Below are positions 1-5,518 of a stretch of DNA of 6,620 bases, piece by piece. The stretch is from the NCBI GenBank assembly GCA_015222255.1, contig JADFUX010000083.1, positions 1 to 6,620 on the forward strand. The letters are read 5' to 3'. The notes beneath the pieces are model-generated. The model made no database searches and was not told the origin of the DNA. It saw only the letters and a list, made by a program, of their open reading frames with translations. The position numbers and the translations under genes were made by a program. The stretch comes from Chloroflexota bacterium. Lineage in GTDB: Bacteria > Chloroflexota > Dehalococcoidia > GIF9 > AB-539-J10. Numbering within the stretch: the first letter of the stretch is position 1; the number at the start of each line of letters is the position of its first letter.

Positions 1-111
1 ATTGGGCACGATGCGGGGCTTATGTGCACGTATCTTGCTGGCGAAGGCATGTTACCCAAACTCACAAGAAGTAGCTTGTATCGCGCTGTTATTCCTCAAA
101 TGTTCCCCTCA

Positions 112-120
112 TGTTACACT
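112..120 (+). promoter_or_regulatory. Extended -10 promoter of the tRNA-Arg gene (putative)
   Basis: TGT followed by TACACT forms an extended -10 (TGn-TAnnnT) ending 8 bases before the mature tRNA 5' end, so transcription would begin almost at the tRNA itself. I see no good -35 hexamer about 17 bp upstream. If this promoter is real it would also transcribe the integrase gene, which begins inside the tRNA. Confidence 0.4.
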
Positions 121-128
121 TGATTTGT

Positions 129-205
129 GTCCCTGTAGCTCAACAGGACAGAGCGGCTGCCTTCTAAGCAGCGGGTTGTGGGTTCGAGTCCCGCCAGGGA
201 CGCCA
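129..205 (+). tRNA. tRNA-Arg (anticodon TCT), CCA encoded
   Basis: A full cloverleaf can be folded by eye. The acceptor stem pairs GTCCCTG (129-135) with CAGGGAC (195-201). The D-stem is GCTC/GAGC (138-141/151-154). The anticodon stem is GCTGC/GCAGC (156-160/168-172) around the loop CTTCTAA, placing TCT at 163-165. The T-stem is GTGGG/CCCGC (178-182/190-194) around TTCGAGT. G202 is the discriminator base and CCA is encoded at 203-205. It reads AGA and probably AGG codons. All stems are intact, so the gene should work even though its 3' part doubles as the left attachment site of the element downstream; integration rebuilt the 3' end of the tRNA. Confidence 0.96.
158..205 (+). repeat. attL: left 48-bp direct repeat within tRNA-Arg
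   Basis: This copy runs from the anticodon stem through the encoded CCA of the intact tRNA. It matches 1057-1104 at 47 of 48 positions; the one difference is C172 against T1071. C172 pairs with G156 in the anticodon stem. Tyrosine integrases that target tRNA genes often exchange strands in the anticodon loop. If so here (161-167), bases 3' of the loop in this copy came with the element. Confidence 0.93.
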
Positions 206-999
206 CAAATCTAGCTTCAAATTGTTCACAAAAGTTCACAAGCTCCACACTGGAAAGTTTCCTTGCCTCTAGAGCTTCAGGCACAAGTCCAAAGACAACA
301 AGGCTCTATCATCTAGCTCTTGGTAGCCTTATTGGCTATCCTATCACTCCTGAGGGTATCAATACCTATCTGAACTCCCTTACCTGTGGTAATGCTAAGC
401 ATAACTACTATAGGTCTATTAAGACCTTGTGCAGGTGGCTATATCACACTGACCAACTTCCCACCAATCCTATTGAGAAGGTATTGCCACCTAGAAGGCA
501 AAAGAGGTTATTGCCAGCTATATCAAAGCAGCAATTAGGCATCCTGGTAAATCATGCCCTTACCGAGAGGGATAAAGTTATCCTCAACCTGTTATGGTAT
601 TCGGGAATGAGGCTATCGGAAGCTGCCAGTGTCAAGGCTAAGGACTTCAACTGGGAAGAGGGAACTGTAGTCATATTAGGCAAAGGCAATCGCTATCGTA
701 AGGCTCTAGCTGGTAATGGTGCAGTTAAGGATTGGTTCACTAAGCATGATAGCCTGGGAATAACAGCAGATGGTATATCAACTATGCTCAAACGATTAGG
801 CAAGGCTACAGGCATCCATTGTAATCCTCATAGCTCCAGACGTGGCTTCTGTGTCCACAATGTAAAATCAGGCTTGTCCAATAAGGTAATTCAAAGTCTA
901 GGTGGTTGGGAGTCTCCTGATATGGTTAGCCACTATGCCCAATCCCTAACCTTTGAAGAAGCCTTGAGCCTGTATAAGTCTGTGAACTCTCATGCCTAA
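178..999 (+). CDS. Tyrosine recombinase/integrase (XerC/D-like) of the tRNA-Arg element
   Basis: This is a site-specific DNA recombinase that would cut and rejoin the tRNA-Arg attachment sites through a 3'-phosphotyrosine intermediate. The 273-residue protein has an N-terminal SAM-like core-binding domain (about residues 25-105) and a C-terminal catalytic domain (about 115-265). The full catalytic set is visible: Arg145 (GMRLSEA), Lys169 (GKGNRYR), His218 and Arg221 (HSSRRGF), Trp244 in the usual His/Trp position (GGWES) and nucleophile Tyr253 (HYAQ). Length is slightly below the usual 300 or so. The start is unusual: in frame, only GTG178 inside the tRNA T-arm, or CTG157, precedes the core-binding domain. 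CTG250 would be the next rare option and the next ATG falls at residue 144. No good Shine-Dalgarno site precedes GTG178. In an excised circle the frame would extend upstream through the core to GTGs corresponding to 1056 and 1035, so the native N-terminus may differ from the integrated one. Confidence 0.92.
   Translation: MGSSPARDATNLASNCSQKFTSSTLESFLASRASGTSPKTTRLYHLALGSLIGYPITPEGINTYLNSLTCGNAKHNYYRSIKTLCRWLYHTDQLPTNPIEKVLPPRRQKRLLPAISKQQLGILVNHALTERDKVILNLLWYSGMRLSEAASVKAKDFNWEEGTVVILGKGNRYRKALAGNGAVKDWFTKHDSLGITADGISTMLKRLGKATGIHCNPHSSRRGFCVHNVKSGLSNKVIQSLGGWESPDMVSHYAQSLTFEEALSLYKSVNSHA
224..241 (+). repeat. Paired GTTCACAA octamers, direct (putative left arm-type integrase sites)
   Basis: GTTCACAA occurs at 224-231 and 234-241, a 10-bp spacing (about one helical turn) that places both on the same DNA face. 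They begin 18 bp after the left core and lie within the first codons of the integrase, upstream of its core-binding domain. The same octamer occurs in inverted arrangement beside the right core, and I noticed no other exact copy in the window. The arrangement resembles arm-type sites of a lambda-type attP. No arm-binding domain is obvious in this short integrase, so a separate binding protein is another possibility. Confidence 0.6.
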
Positions 1000-1022
1000 G
1001 TAGCAGGTGTTCAAAGCTAGAA

Positions 1023-1040
1023 GTTCACAACCTTGTGAAC
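1023..1040 (+). repeat. Inverted GTTCACAA pair (putative right arm-type integrase sites)
   Basis: GTTCACAA (1023-1030) and its reverse complement TTGTGAAC (1033-1040) form a perfect 8-bp inverted repeat around CC. They end 16 bp before the right core, close to the 18-bp gap on the left side. A 7-of-8 copy in TTGTGAAC orientation, CTGTGAAC, lies at 980-987 in the integrase 3' end. Used as RNA, the inverted pair could also form a short hairpin after the integrase stop codon, but no T-run follows, so a DNA-binding role seems likelier than termination. Confidence 0.55.
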
Positions 1041-1042
1041 GA

Positions 1043-1055
1043 TTCCCTTTGGGAA
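1043..1055 (+). repeat. Short inverted repeat TTCCC-TTT-GGGAA beside the right core
   Basis: A perfect 5-bp inverted repeat with a TTT loop ends directly before the right attachment core (the repeat starts at 1057). It may belong to the attP core region, or act in RNA before the GTG at 1056 that becomes in frame with the integrase when the element is circular. At this size chance is possible. Confidence 0.3.
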
Positions 1056-1056
1056 G

Positions 1057-1104
1057 TGCCTTCTAAGCAGTGGGTTGTGGGTTCGAGTCCCGCCAGGGAC
1101 GCCA
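1057..1104 (+). repeat. attR: right 48-bp direct repeat, orphan 3' tRNA-Arg fragment
   Basis: This copies tRNA positions 158-205, including the anticodon loop, T-arm, 3' acceptor strand and CCA, with T1071 in place of C172. It has no 5' half and cannot fold as a tRNA. If strand exchange occurred in the anticodon loop, this is the 3' half of the original chromosomal tRNA gene. Freed from selection, it could have drifted at 1071. Confidence 0.93.
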
Positions 1105-1364
1105 TTCTCTGATCCAATTTATTGTCCCGCTAGGTCTCAAGGTCAGATGAAGCTTACTCCCAAATGACAACCTGGTCAGAGCTTTTGAAGAACGCAAGAA
1201 GCGGTGGCAAAAAATGGTGAATCGTACGAGGGTAGCACTACGTCTGATGGGGCTCAGTCGCCGTGCAGCGAACAAGTCTCTTGGACTCGCAATTCGACCT
1301 AGATCGGTATGGTGTGGCAACTGCGGCCAGGTCCAATAGAATCCCTGGGGGCTGCAGAGCGCTA
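1105..1364. other. Intergenic stretch with a possible gene remnant
   Basis: No confident gene lies between the right attachment repeat and the flavoenzyme. On the plus strand, codons 1151-1336 are open up to a TAG at 1337-1339 and look mildly protein-like: basic, ending in a CxxC pair (WCGNCGQ). The possible starts are CTG1172 or ATG1214 (41 residues), and no Shine-Dalgarno site is visible. It may be the tail of a decayed gene displaced by the insertion. The integrase (plus) and flavoenzyme (minus) converge here, but I see no clear intrinsic terminator. Confidence 0.3.
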
Positions 1365-3296
1365 CTATATCTTAAGGGCAGCGAGGTAGCCATCTGCTAC
1401 CGCTGACATTATGTTCCGCGGCTCGACACAATCCCCGACAGGATAAAGCTCAGGGACTTTTCCCTTTAGGGCCTCATGCAGCTCAGTGTCTGGCAAGCTG
1501 CCGGCAGCAAGCACAATGGTGTCCGCTTCAACGGTCTGGCTCTCAGCTTGTCTAGTGGTAATGATCACGCCCTCATCGGTTATTTCCTGATACTGCACCC
1601 CGGTCAGCATGGTGACGCCCTTGGCCTCAAGCCGAGCGAGGAGATGTTCTCTGCTTGTGGGATTCAGCTTCGTCGCCATATCCTCGCCTCGCCTCATCAA
1701 GGTCACTTTCTTGCCCTTGTCAGCGAGAAACTCAGCGGTCTCACACCCGACGACCTCGGCACCGATGACAGCTACCTTGTTACCCACCTCGACCTTGCCC
1801 GCCAGCACATCCAACGCGCTGACCACATTTGACCTATCAACTCCAGGAATCTGTGGCACCAGTAGCCTCATGCCCGTGGCTAGAATCACTGCGTCCGGCT
1901 TGGCCTCGTCCACCAAGGCTGCCCTGACCTCCTGACCCAACTCAACCTTTACCCCCACTCTTGAAAGCTGGGTGCGCTGGTAGTTGGCAAAGGTCTCCAG
2001 CACTTCTTTGTACGGCGGGATAGATGCCAATAGCAATTGCCCGCCTAGCGTTTCACCTCTATCGTACAGCACGACGTTGTGTCCTCTCAATGCACTCACC
2101 CTTGCGGCCTCCATGCCAGCAGGCCCACCACCAACTACAAACACCTTCTTCGGGCTATCAGCCCTTTGAACGGCGCACTCCCGTTCTTTGCCTACAGCGG
2201 GGTTCACCACGCACCGCACTGGTTCATGCCAAGTAGTGATACAGTCCAGACAGGTCTGACATCCAATGCAGGGTCTTATGTCATCCAACTTTCCTGAGGC
2301 AGCCTTATTGGGAAGCTCAGGGTCTGCGATCAGAGCCCGGCCAATTGCTATCAGGTCTGCTCTTCCCTCTTCGATCACCGTCTCCGCAGTCGCGGCGTCC
2401 ATCCTGCCCACTGCTATCACCGGGATGGCGACGACGCTCTTGATTGCCTCAGCGAAGCGCACCAGGTTGCCAGGAGGCTGCGCCATTGGCGGCGCAGTGC
2501 GGGGGCTGACTCCATAGGCCATCACGGACACATTTATGGCGTCGGCGCCAGCGTTTTGTACCATTCGAGCCACCTCCTGCGCCTCCTCAGTGCTGAGACC
2601 AGCCCGAGCGCCAAACTCCCTGCCATTCATGCGACACCAAACCGGGTATTCTCTACCTACCAGCTCTTTGGTTCTCTGTATTATCTCGCTCAGAAACCTA
2701 GCCCTACGCTCTATTCCTCCACCATAAACATCGCTGCGCTTGTTGAAGAATGACGAGAGGAATTGCGCCACCAGATATCCATGTGCTCCATGTATCTCAA
2801 CGCCGTCAAAGCCGGCGCTGTCTGCCCGCTGTGCCGCCGTGGCGAAGCGTAGGACAAGCTCACTGACTTCCTCAGTGGTAAGCTCACGGGGCATCTCACG
2901 GTCAGGCCTGGGAATTGGAGAGGGCGCCACAGGCTGTACCCCGGTGATGCTCGACCTGGCCTCCGAGCCGGCATGGTGAAGCTGTATTGCAATCTTCGCC
3001 CCTTGTTCTTTGACCACGTGCACCAGTTCGGCTAGCCCACGCACGAACCTGTCGTCATCAATCATAAGTTGACTCTGCCATCCTTTGCCTGCCGGAGCAT
3101 CAACGCAGGAGGCCTCAACAATCACCAGCCCTACTCCTCCACGCGCACGCGCGGCGTAGTAGTCCTTCAATTGCTCCGTCACGAAGCCATCCTCGGAGCT
3201 GAACCTAGTCGCCATCGGCGGCATCACGATACGGTTTCTCAATTCCAGTTGCCCCAGGCGAAAGGGCTGGAACAATCGCGGAGATCGTAGGCTCAT
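1365..3296 (-). CDS. NADH:flavin oxidoreductase, FMN/4Fe-4S/FAD (2,4-dienoyl-CoA/enoate reductase family)
   Basis: This is a cytosolic flavoenzyme of the group containing FadH, clostridial 2-enoate reductases, bile-acid BaiCD/BaiH and trimethylamine dehydrogenase. Electrons usually pass between NAD(P)H, FAD, a 4Fe-4S cluster and FMN to reduce an activated C=C bond. Residues 1-330 form the Old Yellow Enzyme TIM barrel. His169, His172 and Tyr174 (HGAHGYL) match the OYE substrate-binding pair and proton-donor tyrosine. Cys343, 346, 349 and 362 (C-x2-C-x2-C-x12-C) should bind the cluster; Cys352 is extra. The FAD Rossmann motif is VVGGGPAG (387-394). A second nucleotide site begins near VIGAEVVG (510-517), and the terminal FAD motif is PVGD (619-622). 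The 643-residue length is normal and no motif is missing. An ideal Shine-Dalgarno site fixes the start. The gene lies 233 bp downstream of a small membrane-protein gene on the same strand. Substrate cannot be named. Confidence 0.93.
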   Translation of the reverse strand: MSLRSPRLFQPFRLGQLELRNRIVMPPMATRFSSEDGFVTEQLKDYYAARARGGVGLVIVEASCVDAPAGKGWQSQLMIDDDRFVRGLAELVHVVKEQGAKIAIQLHHAGSEARSSITGVQPVAPSPIPRPDREMPRELTTEEVSELVLRFATAAQRADSAGFDGVEIHGAHGYLVAQFLSSFFNKRSDVYGGGIERRARFLSEIIQRTKELVGREYPVWCRMNGREFGARAGLSTEEAQEVARMVQNAGADAINVSVMAYGVSPRTAPPMAQPPGNLVRFAEAIKSVVAIPVIAVGRMDAATAETVIEEGRADLIAIGRALIADPELPNKAASGKLDDIRPCIGCQTCLDCITTWHEPVRCVVNPAVGKERECAVQRADSPKKVFVVGGGPAGMEAARVSALRGHNVVLYDRGETLGGQLLLASIPPYKEVLETFANYQRTQLSRVGVKVELGQEVRAALVDEAKPDAVILATGMRLLVPQIPGVDRSNVVSALDVLAGKVEVGNKVAVIGAEVVGCETAEFLADKGKKVTLMRRGEDMATKLNPTSREHLLARLEAKGVTMLTGVQYQEITDEGVIITTRQAESQTVEADTIVLAAGSLPDTELHEALKGKVPELYPVGDCVEPRNIMSAVADGYLAALKI

Positions 3297-3529
3297 TTTC
3301 TGCCTCCTTTGTCTTCTGGTTTAGAGTTCAATCCATATGGCGTTACCTGTGAAGGCACCAACGTCGAGAAATTGAAATTCTGCCTGACGCTTATCGCCAA
3401 ACCCTAGTCAAGGCTCACGGTTGGGCTGAAAGGAAAGCAAGAAAGCGAAACCGAAAGACTTGCCCCTCAGGCTCACCGATACCGAACAATGTCACACTGC
3501 CGCGGCCATGGGCAAATGGCTCCCATCAT
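3297..3529. other. Intergenic region upstream of the flavoenzyme gene
   Basis: These 233 bp separate the small membrane-protein gene from the flavoenzyme. I see no ORF with coding character, no convincing -35/-10 pair for the flavoenzyme and no hairpin with a T-run. The stretch 3429-3460 is purine-rich with repeated GAAAG-like words on the plus strand, which I could not assign to a function. Confidence 0.4.
3303..3310 (-). promoter_or_regulatory. Ribosome binding site of the flavoenzyme gene
   Basis: Read on the minus strand this is AAAGGAGG, 6 bases before the ATG at 3296. It is a strong site and confirms the start, which also agrees with the usual N-terminus of the family (LFQPFRLGQLELRNRIV). 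Confidence 0.85.
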
Positions 3530-3682
3530 CTACCATCTAATAGCTCGAATGCCGCCGAAAATGGCTAGAACCCCCAGAATGATCAACAAGGCACCAACCA
3601 AATAGGCGAGGAGCTCAGGTAGAATGAATATCAAGATGCCGAAGATAAGCGAAATAATGCCAAAAGGAATCAATGGATGCAT
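3530..3682 (-). CDS. Small membrane protein, DUF3096-like (50 aa)
   Basis: The gene encodes a 50-residue, very hydrophobic protein beginning MHPLIPFGIISLIFGILIF. Two membrane segments are visible, about residues 5-21 and 25-44, separated by a short PELLAY turn, and the C-terminus is basic (GIRAIRW). The pattern of an 'I-FGI-I-I-PELLAY-VG--LI--G' hairpin matches my recollection of the small DUF3096 family, whose function is unknown. The start is well supported: AGGAGG (3688-3693) lies 5 bases before the ATG, and an extended -10 promoter lies just beyond. It is divergent from yifB and on the same strand as the flavoenzyme downstream. The gene is easily missed because of its length. Family assignment is from memory; that it is a real membrane-protein gene is more certain. 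Confidence 0.85.
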   Translation of the reverse strand: MHPLIPFGIISLIFGILIFILPELLAYLVGALLIILGVLAIFGGIRAIRW

Positions 3683-3687
3683 TCTAA

Positions 3688-3709
3688 CCTCCTTCATGGG
3701 ATTGTACCA
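3688..3709 (-). promoter_or_regulatory. Extended -10 promoter and ribosome binding site of the DUF3096-like gene
   Basis: On the minus strand TGG-TACAAT (3709-3701) is an extended -10 element. AGGAGG (3693-3688) follows about 7 bases later and sits 5 bases before the ATG. The implied leader is only about a dozen bases, just enough for the Shine-Dalgarno site. I see no fitting -35 hexamer. Confidence 0.55.
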
Positions 3710-3730
3710 TAAGCAGTCAATCTAGGCATC

Positions 3731-3739
3731 TGCTATAAT
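3731..3739 (+). promoter_or_regulatory. Extended -10 promoter of yifB, implying a leaderless mRNA
   Basis: TGC-TATAAT is a perfect extended -10 element. Its last base is 9 bases before the A of the yifB ATG at 3749, so the expected transcription start (about 7 bases downstream of the -10) falls at or within about 3 bases of the start codon. No Shine-Dalgarno site lies in front of the ATG, which agrees with leaderless translation. No clear -35 is visible. Confidence 0.6.
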
Positions 3740-3748
3740 TGGCACGGC

Positions 3749-5269
3749 ATGCTGGCTAAGACAACAAGCTGCGCCGTGCTAGGCTTAGAGGGAGCCATAG
3801 TAGAGGTGGAAGTAGATATCTCTCCCGGGCTTCCCTCTCTCACTATTGTAGGACTGCCTGACAAAGCTGTCCAGGAGGCCAGGGAAAGAGTGAGAGCAGC
3901 CATAAGGAATTCTAACTACAGTTTTCCCACCAGGCGTATTACAGTTAACCTAGCACCGGCCGATCTCAAGAAGGAAGGCCCTGCCTACGACCTGCCTATA
4001 GCCATAGGCATATTGATGAGTTCTCAACAGATACATGCTGACCTTTCACATACTTTGTTCATAGGAGAGCTATCGCTGGATGGCAAGTTGCGTCATACGC
4101 ACGGCGTATTACCCATGGTAGCACTAGCTCGGGAAAAAGGCCTAACTACCATCTTCGTTCCCGCTGATGACGCCAGGGAGGCATCCCTGATGGAAGGGGT
4201 ACACCTATTTCCAGCAGAGTCTCTATCACAACTTGCAGCTCACCTCCGAGGTGAGATACTCATTCCAGAATACTATGGTGATAGAACGTGGCAACAGGAA
4301 ATCCGTGAGAGCTACGATGTTGATCTGGCCTACGTCAAGGGTCAGGAACATGCTAAGCGAGCTTTGGAGATAGCTGCTGCAGGAAGGCACAATATCCTGA
4401 TGTCCGGACCGCCGGGAAGCGGCAAGACCATGCTGGCTCGCTGCCTACCCTCAGTACTTCCTCCACTGACAATGGAGGAGGCTATAGAGGTAACTAAGAT
4501 CTACAGCGTAAGTGGACTCTTGCCCAAAGATACTCCTATCATTGTGGAACGCCCTTTTCGCTCCCCTCACTACACCATTTCCCATGCTGGGCTGGTGGGA
4601 GGTGGCCAGTGGCCACGACCTGGTGAAATAAGCTTGAGCCATCAGGGAGTCCTTTTCCTGGATGAATTTGCTGAGTTTGGTCATGGTTCTCTGGAGTCAC
4701 TGCGTCAACCGGTGGAAGACAGGGTAGTCACCATCAGCCGAGTTCAAAGCAGCGCCACCTTTCCGGCTAACTTCATGTTGGTAGCTGCCATGAATCCATG
4801 CCCGTGCGGCTATTACGGAGACCCCTTCAAGCAATGTAAATGCTCTGCCGGCGAAATCACCCGCTACCAGAAGAGAATAAGCGGGCCACTGCTGGACCGC
4901 ATCGATATTTTCATCGATGTCCCCCATATCAACTACGAAAAGCTCACTAGCGATAAAGAGGCTGAAAGCTCAAGAGAGGTTAGAGAAAGAATCAGAGCCG
5001 CCCATCAGATCGAACTAGAGCGCTTCAAAGGGGCAAAATCCAGTTGCAATGCCGATATGACGCCCATGGAAGTGAGACAATTCTGCACTATAGAGCCGTC
5101 AGCCAAGAGTCTGCTTGGCGCTGCCATGAAGCAGCTTCACCTTACAGCTCGCGCCTTTCACCGCGTCCTCAAGGTTTCCCGCACTATCGCCGATTTGGAA
5201 GGTAGCGACATCATCAAAACCTATCACGTCGCTGAGGCCTTACAATACCGGCGTAAAAGCTTCGAGTAA
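3749..5269 (+). CDS. yifB: YifB/ComM-family Mg-chelatase-like AAA+ ATPase
   Basis: This is the widespread ComM/YifB protein, related to the ChlI subunit of Mg-chelatase. The Vibrio/Haemophilus homologue ComM is a hexameric helicase that aids branch migration during natural transformation; in other bacteria its role is less clear. The 506-residue protein has the normal length. The N-terminal domain carries the family signature (GLEGAIVEVEVDISPGLP, residues 12-29; VGLPDKAVQEARERVRAAI, 34-52). The AAA+ core has Walker A GPPGSGKT (220-227), Walker B VLFLDEF (301-307) and GPLLDRIDI (379-387) with the likely arginine sensor Arg384. Four cysteines form a CPC...CKC zinc-ribbon-like insert (351, 353, 363, 365). 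The C-terminal lid (about 463-502) has LTARAFHRVLKVSRTIADL. The ATG at 3749 matches the usual family start and has no Shine-Dalgarno site. The gene appears intact and is divergent from the DUF3096-like gene. Confidence 0.96.
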   Translation: MLAKTTSCAVLGLEGAIVEVEVDISPGLPSLTIVGLPDKAVQEARERVRAAIRNSNYSFPTRRITVNLAPADLKKEGPAYDLPIAIGILMSSQQIHADLSHTLFIGELSLDGKLRHTHGVLPMVALAREKGLTTIFVPADDAREASLMEGVHLFPAESLSQLAAHLRGEILIPEYYGDRTWQQEIRESYDVDLAYVKGQEHAKRALEIAAAGRHNILMSGPPGSGKTMLARCLPSVLPPLTMEEAIEVTKIYSVSGLLPKDTPIIVERPFRSPHYTISHAGLVGGGQWPRPGEISLSHQGVLFLDEFAEFGHGSLESLRQPVEDRVVTISRVQSSATFPANFMLVAAMNPCPCGYYGDPFKQCKCSAGEITRYQKRISGPLLDRIDIFIDVPHINYEKLTSDKEAESSREVRERIRAAHQIELERFKGAKSSCNADMTPMEVRQFCTIEPSAKSLLGAAMKQLHLTARAFHRVLKVSRTIADLEGSDIIKTYHVAEALQYRRKSFE

Positions 5270-5286
5270 CTAGGAGGGAATCTCCA

Positions 5287-5388
5287 GTGGAAGAGGAACC
5301 AATGGGAAGAATTAAGAGTGACAATGTTGGCAGGTGGATAGCTTTGACACGTGCGGTACAGGATCGTCATCCTAATAGCTTTCATTAA
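5287..5388 (+). CDS. Possible 33-aa small protein downstream of yifB
   Basis: A GTG-started frame of 33 codons ends at TAA (5386-5388). It begins 17 bases after the yifB stop and has a strong Shine-Dalgarno site, AGGAGGG (5272-5278), 8 bases before the GTG. ATG at 5302 (codon 6) is another start but lies farther from that site. The product is polar and charged (MEEEPMGRIK...), with no membrane segment or motif I recognise. The Shine-Dalgarno site is the main evidence; the frame could also be the residue of a longer lost gene co-transcribed with yifB. Confidence 0.35.
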   Translation: MEEEPMGRIKSDNVGRWIALTRAVQDRHPNSFH

Positions 5389-5518
5389 CTAGAGGCATTT
5401 GTGTAGGGGGCAAGCAAGTGATTAGAAGGCGCTTGAAGCTCTCTCTAAACTAAGAGTATTTCACGGACTGGACACTAGAAACCCTGTAACCTTACAGCCT
5501 AATCGCACCAATGGTCAG
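5389..5518. other. Convergent intergenic region with a short inverted repeat
   Basis: The plus-strand yifB transcript and the minus-strand small-gene cluster meet here. CTGTAA (5484-5489) and TTACAG (5492-5497) form a perfect 6-bp inverted repeat around CC. It is AT-rich, with no T-run on either side, so it is weak as a terminator. I see no other structure and no gene. Confidence 0.35.

Larger units (their letters stand above)
158..1104 (+). mobile_element. Minimal tRNA-integrated element carrying only an integrase gene
   Basis: Two 48-bp copies of the tRNA-Arg 3' end, at 158-205 and 1057-1104, bound a unit with a period of 899 bp. The left copy completes a working tRNA; the right copy is an isolated 3' fragment, the classic footprint of tyrosine-integrase insertion into a tRNA. 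The only gene between them is a tyrosine recombinase (178-999), which fills nearly all the space. Octamer repeats resembling arm-type sites lie just inside both cores. The integrase looks more AT-rich than the flavoenzyme gene to its right, which fits foreign origin. It could be a complete minimal element or the remnant of a larger island that lost its cargo. The complete integrase, near-identical cores and preserved arm-like sites favour an element that was recently functional. Confidence 0.85.

Noticed and set aside
2..214. Plus-strand 70-codon ORF running through the tRNA gene
   Set aside because: It overlaps the whole tRNA and has no domain or ribosome site.
178..999. AGA/AGG-rich codons in the integrase as a special link to its target tRNA-Arg(TCT)
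   Set aside because: Eleven of 15 arginines, including catalytic Arg145 and Arg221, use AGA/AGG, but yifB also uses these codons freely, so this is not distinctive.
1063..1320. Minus-strand 85-codon ORF ending WRDSNPQPTA over the right att copy
   Set aside because: The end is the antisense translation of a tRNA T-arm and acceptor stem, a well-known source of false 'RDSNPQP' proteins; the rest shows no domain.
1476..2992. Several long ORFs, mainly plus strand, over the flavoenzyme gene
   Set aside because: They are shadows of the GC-rich 643-codon gene on the minus strand, which has full domain and motif support.
3429..3460. Purine-rich GAAAG-like run upstream of the flavoenzyme
   Set aside because: The spacing is irregular and no hairpin or known site is present; it is likely only local composition.
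4451..4927. Minus-strand ORFs of 76-77 codons inside yifB
   Set aside because: They are antisense shadows of the conserved AAA+ core.
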